Virus record (IMG/VR): IMGVR_UViG_3300006166_000002
Location: 1 to 39,046 of that record
Direction: 5' to 3' (one strand)
Source: a virus
DNA length: 39,046 nucleotides
Shown in pieces: positions 28,998-36,101 of the stretch. Both the position numbers and the translations under genes were made by a program. Position 1 is the stretch's first letter, and each line of letters opens with the position of its first letter. Below the pieces are notes generated by a model that saw nothing but the letters and a program-made list of their open reading frames with translations, was not told the origin of the DNA and did not search any database.

Positions 28998-30605
28998 ATG
29001 ACGAGTTTTGCAATTGATAAAAAATCTCATAAAGATGCTAAAAAGCAGTCTAAGATTAGGAATATGACTAAATCGTCAAATCCTAACGAAGTTGCTGTGG
29101 CAAAAAAGAAATTGAAGTCTAAAATAGAACTTCCTCCCAATCCACAGATTGAAGGACTTAATATTGTAGATCTTATTGTTACTGAGATTCAGAACGATGT
29201 CTTTGAAGACCACATGCATAAATCCTGTAAAAAGGGTCAGTATTATTGCTATACTGATAAAAAGTGCAAGAAGATTCCTGACGGGAAACGTCTCAGTGGA
29301 AAAGGTCGTCTAGTAGGAATTGATGACAATGATGATGATGACAACAATGAGAATGGTGGAGATCAAGCAGTTGATCCAGGTGGATTTGGTGAGAACGTAG
29401 TTCTCCGTACATGCACTGGTGAGAAATTTGCTGAGATTATTGACCTTATTAGACCAGAAGATGTTATGCCTAAGATGCATGCTTCTGATCAATGGGTTAA
29501 CGAAACCCTTGATGATAAGAGACTGGCGAATGTTCAGAAGCAAAAGTCTAATACTGCTGCTACTGTTCAATCTGCTCAGAAGGCACAGTCTTCTGTTAAA
29601 CAACAATTTGCAAAACGTGCTGCTGCAATAGCAAAGTCAAAAGCAAAAGCAAAAGAAAGACAAGACATCTCTAAAGAGATAGATCGCAAACTAGGACTGG
29701 AGGAACTCCACATGACAATTGATGAAGCAGTAAGGCTACCATCAGAATTCGGTAACATCGTTATGGTTGGTGTGAACTGGAGAGGTAAGATGTATAACCT
29801 CAAAATGTTCTTCCCTCAAGCAAAGATGCCAACTAGGACTGACGTTCAGGATGAAATTGTCAAAGTATATCCTGGTGGAAAGGTAATTTGGTTTGATAGA
29901 TACGATCTTGCAAGTCAAGAAGCACAGTGGGATAATGATAAGAACCCAATCATTAAGGTAACTAAAGAATCTAAGGAATTATGTGACTGTGATTGTGGTC
30001 AAGACCCATGTAAAAAATGTGGTAAGAGTCATCATGAAGTAAAGGAAGCAAAGGCAAAGTATGACAATACTAAATCTCCTGATTATGAGAAGAAGAGAAA
30101 AGCTCTTGCTAAAAAGCATGGTGGAGAGGAGAACATAAAAGGTCATCCTCAGTATGAGAATCGTTTTGCATCACATACTGCTGGTATGTCTGATGCTCAA
30201 AAAGACATGGCAAGTAGTCAAGTAAGTAAAGGGTTTGCTTACAAGCATGGTAGAAGGTTGGATAAGGCCAATTTTGGAGATAGAAAGAAAGCAGGTAAGA
30301 GAGGAAATCCAGCACAGTATCGTAAGTCTGCTGATAGTCCAGAAATGGAATTAAGATATCCATATGGTAAGTCCAATATCAGACAGGGTAAAGGATCTAT
30401 TAAAGATTTGAACAAGGTGAAGAAGGAAGAACTTCTTAAATCTTTGAGAGGATTCATGGATGAAGGTAAAATTGCTGATGCTATGAGAGCAAATCTCGAA
30501 AAGTTAAGAGCAAGTGATGAGAAGTCTCAAAAGAATCTTGAAAAATTCCTTAAAGGAACAAAGCAAGTTCGTGATGATGAAAAGAAAGCACAAGACAGTG
30601 CTTAA
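28998..30605 (+). CDS. Cys-motif protein between the terminase subunits, probable virion/prohead-associated
   Basis: I cannot assign a function. The 535-residue product has a basic N-terminus, then CKKGQYYCYTDKKCKKIP (C77, C84, C90), a poly-Asp/Asn stretch (about 113-122), and an Ala/Lys/Gln-rich helix (about 180-225). A folded-looking segment follows near 230-320 (WRGKMYNLKMFFPQAKMPTR, VYPGGKVIWFDRYDL). A second Cys cluster is CDCDCGQDPCKKCG (C329, C331, C333, C338, C341), and the C-terminus is Lys-rich and helical. Proteins with a similar YYC.TDKKCK motif and the MFFPQ...VYPG segment occur, as I remember, in marine T4-like phages without known function. The Cys clusters could bind metal (inference). 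It splits gp16 from gp17 and has its own late promoter-like octamer 20 bases upstream. There is no clear Shine-Dalgarno sequence. Confidence 0.85.
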   Translation: MTSFAIDKKSHKDAKKQSKIRNMTKSSNPNEVAVAKKKLKSKIELPPNPQIEGLNIVDLIVTEIQNDVFEDHMHKSCKKGQYYCYTDKKCKKIPDGKRLSGKGRLVGIDDNDDDDNNENGGDQAVDPGGFGENVVLRTCTGEKFAEIIDLIRPEDVMPKMHASDQWVNETLDDKRLANVQKQKSNTAATVQSAQKAQSSVKQQFAKRAAAIAKSKAKAKERQDISKEIDRKLGLEELHMTIDEAVRLPSEFGNIVMVGVNWRGKMYNLKMFFPQAKMPTRTDVQDEIVKVYPGGKVIWFDRYDLASQEAQWDNDKNPIIKVTKESKELCDCDCGQDPCKKCGKSHHEVKEAKAKYDNTKSPDYEKKRKALAKKHGGEENIKGHPQYENRFASHTAGMSDAQKDMASSQVSKGFAYKHGRRLDKANFGDRKKAGKRGNPAQYRKSADSPEMELRYPYGKSNIRQGKGSIKDLNKVKKEELLKSLRGFMDEGKIADAMRANLEKLRASDEKSQKNLEKFLKGTKQVRDDEKKAQDSA

Positions 30606-30611
30606 TAAATA
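30604..30611 (+). promoter_or_regulatory. T4-like late promoter before the 90-codon gene
   Basis: The octamer AATAAATA, followed by GA, overlaps the end of the preceding stop codon. It ends 23 bases before the ATG at 30635. Confidence 0.6.
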
Positions 30612-30634
30612 GAACTACGGGACATTAAAAAATC

Positions 30635-30907
30635 ATGTTAACTAACGTAAAAGGAGCTCAAGCAGCATGTGGCACTGACGCTGCTGGATCATCTACTTTT
30701 GGTAGTGCGACAGTAGTGCGTCTTGTTAATAACGGTGGTACTGCAAGATTAGTATCTGTTATTGATGAAGTTGGAGGATCTACAACAATTGGAACCTTTA
30801 CAATGCCAGGAAATACTGTTGAGTTTGTAGAGAAAAAATCAACCGAAGCAATATTTGCAGCAGACGCTAGTGTCTTAGGTACTGCTGTGGGATATGGATA
30901 TCAATAA
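30635..30907 (+). CDS. Small hypothetical protein before TerL
   Basis: The product has 90 residues and I do not recognise a named family. It is Gly/Ala/Thr/Val-rich with alternating hydrophobic residues (ATVVRLVNNGGTARLVSVID, TTIGTFTMPGNTVEFVEKKS), which predicts a compact all-beta protein. It has no signal peptide or membrane segment. It ends in a Gly/Tyr tail (GYGYQ). It has a late promoter-like octamer of its own and ends 5 bases before gp17. A small virion or head-decoration protein would fit the fold and the setting, but that is inference. Confidence 0.75.
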   Translation: MLTNVKGAQAACGTDAAGSSTFGSATVVRLVNNGGTARLVSVIDEVGGSTTIGTFTMPGNTVEFVEKKSTEAIFAADASVLGTAVGYGYQ

Positions 30908-30912
30908 ATTAA

Positions 30913-32565
30913 ATGGCCTCTAAAGTTGATCATTATCTTGGTAATCCCCTATTAAAGAAGGCAAATACTACTCAGGAGTTTACTCAGGAGCAAGTTCTTG
31001 AGTTTTCTAAATGTATAGACGATCCGATATATTTTGCGAAGAAGTATATAAACATAGTTACCCTTGACTACGGGTTACAACCGTTTAAACCATATTCTTT
31101 CCAGGAGACGATGCTGGAGAGATTTCATAGTCATAGATTTAATATTTGTAAGTTACCTAGACAGTCTGGTAAGTCTACAATCGTAGTATCATATCTTCTT
31201 CATTATGCAATTTTTAACGATAATATTAATATAGCAATTCTTGCTAACAAAGCATCAACTGCAAAGGATTTATTAGATAGACTTCAAACTGCATATGAGA
31301 ACCTACCAAGATGGTTGCAGCAGGGAGTTTTAACATGGAACAAAGCATCTCTTGAATTAGAGAATGGTTCTAAGATTATTGCTGCATCTACCTCTGCATC
31401 TGCAGTTCGTGGTGGATCATATAATATTATATTCTTAGACGAATTTGCGTTCGTTGCAAATCATTTAGCAGATCAGTTTTTTAGTTCGGTTTACCCCACT
31501 ATTTCATCTGGTCAAAAAACTAAAGTTATTATTGTTTCTACCCCTCACGGGATGAATCATTTTTATAAACTTTGGCATGATTCTGAAAGGAAAAAGAATG
31601 AGTATATTCCTACAGAGGTTAATTGGTGGGATGTACCAGGAAGAGATGAGATATGGAAAGAGCAAACCATTGCAAACACTTCGGAACAACAATTCCGTGT
31701 TGAGTTTGAATGTGAATTTTTAGGATCTGTTGATACTTTAATAAGTCCAAATACATTAAGAAATTTAGTTTATGAAACACCAAAACTTAGTAACAAAGGA
31801 TTGGATGTATTTGAGGATGTTAAACCCGAACATAATTATATAATTACAGTTGACGTTGCTCGTGGTGTTGGAAATGATTACTCTGCATTTACTGTTATTG
31901 ATATAACAACCTTCCCACATCAATTGGTATGTAAGTATAGGAATAATGAAATTAAACCTATGCTATTCCCCTCAATAATTTACGATCTTGCTCGGAATTA
32001 TAACATGGCATATATTTTATGCGAAGTAAATGATGTGGGGGATCAAGTTGCATCTATCCTTAATTATGATTTGGAATATGAGAATGTTCTTATGTGTTCT
32101 ATGAGAGGTAGAGCAGGTCAAGTTGTTGGTCAAGGATTCTCTGGTAAGAAGACTCAACTTGGAGTTAAGATGTCCAAAACAGTTAAGAAGGTTGGATGTT
32201 TAAATTTAAAAACTCTAATTGAATCTAATAAGATCGTATTTAAAGACTATGAAATTATTAGTGAGTTAACCACTTTTATTGAAAAGAGAAATTCTTTTGA
32301 AGCAGAGGATGGTTGTAATGATGACTTGGCAATGTGTCTTGTCATATATGCATGGTTGGTTGAGCAAGATTATTTTAAAGAGATTACTGATCAGGACGTA
32401 AGAAAAAGATTATATGACGAACAGAAGAATCAGATTGAGCAAGACATGGCTCCATTTGGGTTTATTGAGAATGGGTTAGATGAGAATAGTTTTGTAGACT
32501 CCACTGGAGATAGATGGTTCACTGATGAGTATGGTGATATGTCTTACATGTGGGATTATAGGTAG
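30913..32565 (+). CDS. 17: Large terminase subunit gp17 (ATPase and nuclease)
   Basis: This is the packaging motor ATPase with a headful nuclease. The product has 550 residues (T4 gp17 is 610). The N-terminal ATPase domain has Walker A at about residues 81-89 (LPRQSGKST) and Walker B with catalytic Glu near 170-180 (IIFLDEFAF), followed by the coupling motif VIIVSTPHGMNHFYKLW. The C-terminal RNase H-like nuclease has acidic residues in TVDVARGVGNDYSAF (about 313), CEVNDVGD (about 370) and DGCNDDLAM (about 466), as in T4. All catalytic motifs are present, so it should be active. The start is ATG at 30913, 5 bases after the upstream stop. Confidence 0.96.
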   Translation: MASKVDHYLGNPLLKKANTTQEFTQEQVLEFSKCIDDPIYFAKKYINIVTLDYGLQPFKPYSFQETMLERFHSHRFNICKLPRQSGKSTIVVSYLLHYAIFNDNINIAILANKASTAKDLLDRLQTAYENLPRWLQQGVLTWNKASLELENGSKIIAASTSASAVRGGSYNIIFLDEFAFVANHLADQFFSSVYPTISSGQKTKVIIVSTPHGMNHFYKLWHDSERKKNEYIPTEVNWWDVPGRDEIWKEQTIANTSEQQFRVEFECEFLGSVDTLISPNTLRNLVYETPKLSNKGLDVFEDVKPEHNYIITVDVARGVGNDYSAFTVIDITTFPHQLVCKYRNNEIKPMLFPSIIYDLARNYNMAYILCEVNDVGDQVASILNYDLEYENVLMCSMRGRAGQVVGQGFSGKKTQLGVKMSKTVKKVGCLNLKTLIESNKIVFKDYEIISELTTFIEKRNSFEAEDGCNDDLAMCLVIYAWLVEQDYFKEITDQDVRKRLYDEQKNQIEQDMAPFGFIENGLDENSFVDSTGDRWFTDEYGDMSYMWDYR

Positions 32566-32589
32566 TAACCCCTTCAAATTAAATATTTT

Positions 32590-32597
32590 AATAAATA
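32590..32597 (+). promoter_or_regulatory. T4-like late promoter before gene 18
   Basis: The octamer AATAAATA lies in the longest gap of the window (71 bases between gp17 and gp18), 39 bases before the sheath ATG. No hairpin terminator for gp17 could be seen in the same gap. Confidence 0.6.
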
Positions 32598-32623
32598 TCT
32601 CTAGAACAAAACTGAGAATTTTT

Positions 32624-32628
32624 GGAGA
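32624..32628 (+). promoter_or_regulatory. Strong ribosome binding site of gene 18
   Basis: GGAGA lies 8 bases before the gp18 ATG. It is one of only two clear Shine-Dalgarno sequences before genes in this window. Confidence 0.7.
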
Positions 32629-32636
32629 CATAGAAC

Positions 32637-35432
32637 ATGGCCACTCCTCAATTATCTCCTGGTGTACTGACTAGAGAAGTTGACTTAACGGTAGGTAGAG
32701 CGGAAAACGTTCTTGACAATATTGGAGGTATTGCTGGACCTTTTGAAATTGGTCCCGTATTAGAACCCATCAATATTGCCACAGAGCAAGATCTGATTAC
32801 CACATTCGGTAAGCCTTATGATGACGATGCCCAGTATGAATACTGGATGTCTGCATCGCAATACCTCTCCTATGGTGGTGTGCTTAAGGTAATACGAACC
32901 GATGATGACAACTTAGCTAACTCAAACGTTGGTGTAGGTACGTCTTCAATAGCAAATACAAAGATTAAGAACTTTGACGACTATAACACTAATTACATAG
33001 ATGCAGCGTCAAACTTCCTATATGCAGCGAAGAACCCAGGACGATGGGGTAACTCTCTAAAAGTTTGTTACATTGATGACCTAGGAGATCAAGTTATCGG
33101 TATCGCAACAACTTCAGTAACCGACTTAGGTGCTCAAGTTGGATACGGTGTAACGGTTGACATTAGTGGTCAAATAATTCCTGGTGCAGGAAGCACTTCT
33201 GTCTTTACTGGATATCTTAAAGGTGTTATTACTGAGGTAGTTAACGCTCCTGAAACTTCTAATAGTTATATGACGGTGAAAATCCGATCCAGAGTCTCTA
33301 CGGGTGGCACAGAACCTGGAAAGGAAACATATGTAAACTATGCAGAAAATAGTGCATATGCTTCGTTCTTAAAAGACCAAAGATTAACGATTCTCGACTC
33401 TGACGGCGATGTAATGTCACCAGAAGACTCGATTCAAAGTATTGGAATAACCACTTCATCTCAGATTAATGGTCAGCAAGACCAATCTTATACTGGGGTT
33501 GGTGGTACTACTAATGGTGGTGGTTCTGCTGCTACATTCACTATTACTAGAAATAGTACAAATGGTGGTGTTGCATCTGCAATTATTGTAAATGCTGGTG
33601 TTGGATACACTGTAACGAATACAGTCTCCATTGCTGGTACTGCTGTTGGTGGTTTTGATTTAAGTCAAGGTAAGATCAACACAGTTGGACTTACATCTTC
33701 AACTAGCGTTCCATCTGCTTCTAGTGGTACTTACACTAACCTAACAGGTACAAGTGCTGAGGGTACTGGAGCAATATTCACCGTCTTCAGAGATGCAAGT
33801 GGTGGTATTGGAACTGTATCATTAACAAGTCCTGGTGAAGCATACGGTGTTGGTACAACAATTACCATTAACGGTGCAGGAATTGGTGGTACATCAGTTA
33901 CTGATGATGTCAAACTAAACACAGTATCTCTTAGAGATGATAAGGTGGTTCTGACTATTGAAGGAACAGAATCCAGAGCTTTAATTTCTGGTGTTGATGA
34001 CTGGTACAATTCACAAACCCTTGGATTAGATAACTCTAAAGTATTCTGGCGAAGCATTGCTCCTAAACCTGGAACTTCAAACTTCGTAGCACAACGTGGT
34101 GGTAGAAATGATGAATTACACGTTGTTATTGTTGATGATGCTGGTACATTAACTGGTATCCGAGGTAATATTCTAGAGAAGCATCTAAACCTATCTAAGG
34201 CAACTGATGCTATATCTGAAGCAAACGCACCTCAGAAGACATGGTACAAGTCTTATCTTGCCAACTTCTCAAATTACATCTATGCAGGTGCTAACCAAGG
34301 ACAAGGTAACGATACATTCCACAATACGTATCCTACAGGAACTTACTTTAATAAGTCTACTTCCACCACTGTTTACAGTGATTCGGATCAACCTACTGTA
34401 TGGTATGCATTAACTCAAAACAGCACTCGCTGGAATAGAGTTGCTAAAGATAACACCTTTAGTTCTGTTGGTGGATGTACTTACTCACTATCAAACGGTG
34501 AAAATTACACTGCTGCTGGTGGACTTAAGGCAGAATTGGGAGACCTAATTACTGCTTATAACCTCTTTGATAATAAAGACGAGGTTCAGGTTGATTACCT
34601 ATTGCAAGGACCTTCCTGTAATTCTCTCAATGATACTCAGGCAAAAGCAAACAAACTAATTGGTATTGCAGAGTCTAGAAAAGATTGTGTGACTGTTATC
34701 TCACCACACAAAGGAACAGTAGTTAACATTACTGACCCAATCGTTCAAACTAGTAACATAGTTGAGTTCTTTGGACCACTAAGTTCTTCTTCTTATGCAA
34801 TCTTTGATAGTGGTTACAAGTACACCTACGATAGGTTCAATAATAAGTTCCGTTACCTTCCATGCAACCCAGATATTGCTGGATTGATGTGTCGCACGAA
34901 CTTAGTTGCTTATCCTTGGTTCTCACCTGCTGGACAACAGCGTGGTGTAATTAAGAATGCAATTAAACTTGCATACAACCCAACTAAGGCACAAAGAGAC
35001 ATTCTTTATTCCTCACGTATTAACTCAATTATTAATACACCTGGAACTGGAATTATCCTCTTCGGTGATAAGACTGCACTAGCATATGCATCAGCATTTG
35101 ATAGAATTAACGTTCGTCGTTTGTTCTTGACTGTTGAGCAAGCATTAGAGAGAGCAGCACAGGCACAACTCTTCGAGTTTAACGATCAGGTAACGAGGGC
35201 AAACTTCGTTAACATCGTTGAACCATATCTACGTGATGTTCAAGCAAAACGTGGTATTTACGATTATCTGGTTATTTGTGATGAGACAAACAACACTCCA
35301 GACATAATTGATAATAATGAATTCCGAGCAGACATCTTCCTGAAGCCTGCGAAGTCGATCAACTACATCACCCTGACCTTCGTTGCTACACGTACTGGTG
35401 TTAGCTTTGAAGAAGTCGCTGGTAGAGTTTGA
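32637..35432 (+). CDS. 18: Contractile tail sheath protein gp18, enlarged
   Basis: This is the subunit of the contractile sheath. The N-terminus LSPGVLTREVDLTVG, with AGPFEIGPV and YLSYGGVLKVIRTDD, and the C-terminus FLKPAKSINYITLTFVATRT, with the preceding RGIYDYLVICDETNNTP, are typical of T4-type sheath proteins. The C-terminal domain bears the handshake strands. The length is 931 residues against 659 in T4. About 150 residues of the excess (roughly 285-435) are GSGY-type repeats (GSAATFTITRNSTNGGVASA, VNAGVGYTVTNTVSIAG, GAIFTVFRDASGGIGTVSLT). In T4 the extra sheath domains face outward, so these are probably surface-displayed. A strong ribosome binding site and a late promoter-like octamer precede the gene, as expected for an abundant protein. 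Confidence 0.95.
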   Translation: MATPQLSPGVLTREVDLTVGRAENVLDNIGGIAGPFEIGPVLEPINIATEQDLITTFGKPYDDDAQYEYWMSASQYLSYGGVLKVIRTDDDNLANSNVGVGTSSIANTKIKNFDDYNTNYIDAASNFLYAAKNPGRWGNSLKVCYIDDLGDQVIGIATTSVTDLGAQVGYGVTVDISGQIIPGAGSTSVFTGYLKGVITEVVNAPETSNSYMTVKIRSRVSTGGTEPGKETYVNYAENSAYASFLKDQRLTILDSDGDVMSPEDSIQSIGITTSSQINGQQDQSYTGVGGTTNGGGSAATFTITRNSTNGGVASAIIVNAGVGYTVTNTVSIAGTAVGGFDLSQGKINTVGLTSSTSVPSASSGTYTNLTGTSAEGTGAIFTVFRDASGGIGTVSLTSPGEAYGVGTTITINGAGIGGTSVTDDVKLNTVSLRDDKVVLTIEGTESRALISGVDDWYNSQTLGLDNSKVFWRSIAPKPGTSNFVAQRGGRNDELHVVIVDDAGTLTGIRGNILEKHLNLSKATDAISEANAPQKTWYKSYLANFSNYIYAGANQGQGNDTFHNTYPTGTYFNKSTSTTVYSDSDQPTVWYALTQNSTRWNRVAKDNTFSSVGGCTYSLSNGENYTAAGGLKAELGDLITAYNLFDNKDEVQVDYLLQGPSCNSLNDTQAKANKLIGIAESRKDCVTVISPHKGTVVNITDPIVQTSNIVEFFGPLSSSSYAIFDSGYKYTYDRFNNKFRYLPCNPDIAGLMCRTNLVAYPWFSPAGQQRGVIKNAIKLAYNPTKAQRDILYSSRINSIINTPGTGIILFGDKTALAYASAFDRINVRRLFLTVEQALERAAQAQLFEFNDQVTRANFVNIVEPYLRDVQAKRGIYDYLVICDETNNTPDIIDNNEFRADIFLKPAKSINYITLTFVATRTGVSFEEVAGRV

Positions 35433-35452
35433 TAACTGATTGATTAAATACT

Positions 35453-35460
35453 AAGGAGGA
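35453..35460 (+). promoter_or_regulatory. Strong ribosome binding site of gene 19
   Basis: AAGGAGGA, a near-perfect anti-16S complement, ends 11 bases before the gp19 ATG. A weaker TTAAATA (35444-35450) just upstream may be a degenerate late promoter, but that heptamer is common in AT-rich DNA. Confidence 0.75.
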
Positions 35461-35471
35461 TTCTAACCAAA

Positions 35472-36071
35472 ATGGCAAGAGAAATCAGGACTATCACCGA
35501 CTTTAAGGCAAAACTTTTAGGCGGTGCAGCAAGACCAAATCTATTTGAAGTATCAATTCCAACATTCCCATCCTTCGTAACTGGATGGGATGATGATACC
35601 TTCAGTTTTTTGTGTAAGGCAGCAGCATTACCTGCTTCTAATATTGCACAAATTGACGTTCCGTTTAGAGGTCGTATTCTAAAGGTTGCTGGAGACAGAA
35701 CCTTTGATACTTGGACTACAACCATCATTAATGATGAGGACTTCAAACTAAGAACATCATTTGAGCAGTGGATGAATCAGATCAGTAAGTTGGATAACAA
35801 CACTGGTGCTACAAACCCTTCATCATACATGACCGATGCTTACGTGTATCAGTTAGGTAGGGGACAATCAAGATTCTCTACAGAGAACGCTGATGCAGAT
35901 AGCGTACAACCTCTAAGGACTTATAAGTTCTTCGATATATTCCCAACCAATGTATCTCAGATAGATCTATCATACGATACTTCTGATACTATTGAGGAGT
36001 ACACCGTTGAATTCCAAGTTCAGTACTGGCAAGCAGAGGCTACTGACCAAACTGGCATTGCTGTGGTATAA
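35472..36071 (+). CDS. 19: Tail tube protein gp19
   Basis: This is the subunit of the rigid inner tail tube. The product has 199 residues (T4 gp19 is 163). Landmarks match T4 gp19 closely: ARPNLFEVSIPTF near residue 20, FLCKAAALPAS near 47, VAGDRTFDTWTTTIINDEDF near 73, and the C-terminal FPTNVSQIDLSYDTSDTIEE with FQVQYW. It follows the sheath gene after a 39-base gap carrying the best Shine-Dalgarno sequence in the window, consistent with high copy number. Confidence 0.95.
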   Translation: MAREIRTITDFKAKLLGGAARPNLFEVSIPTFPSFVTGWDDDTFSFLCKAAALPASNIAQIDVPFRGRILKVAGDRTFDTWTTTIINDEDFKLRTSFEQWMNQISKLDNNTGATNPSSYMTDAYVYQLGRGQSRFSTENADADSVQPLRTYKFFDIFPTNVSQIDLSYDTSDTIEEYTVEFQVQYWQAEATDQTGIAVV

Positions 36072-36077
36072 TAAATA
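36070..36077 (+). promoter_or_regulatory. T4-like late promoter before gene 20
   Basis: The octamer AATAAATA, followed by GA, overlaps the stop codon of gp19 and ends 24 bases before the portal ATG. Confidence 0.6.
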
Positions 36078-36101
36078 GATACACAGTATTAAGACAATAT
36101 A

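Noticed and set aside
29310-29606. A 98-codon minus-strand frame opposite the Cys-cluster gene
   Set aside because: It lies wholly within a well-supported + strand gene. Its N-terminus (reverse of the poly-Asp codons) is an Ile/Val run typical of a shadow frame.
32566-32636. Possible terminator after gp17
   Set aside because: The gap is AT-rich but shows no stable stem followed by a T run. The sequence is better explained by a late promoter-like octamer and the gp18 ribosome binding site.
35444-35450. TTAAATA before gp19 as a late promoter
   Set aside because: The heptamer also occurs inside genes (for example near 27911 and 37478) and upstream at 32579, so it is not discriminating in AT-rich DNA. 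It is mentioned only with the ribosome binding site.
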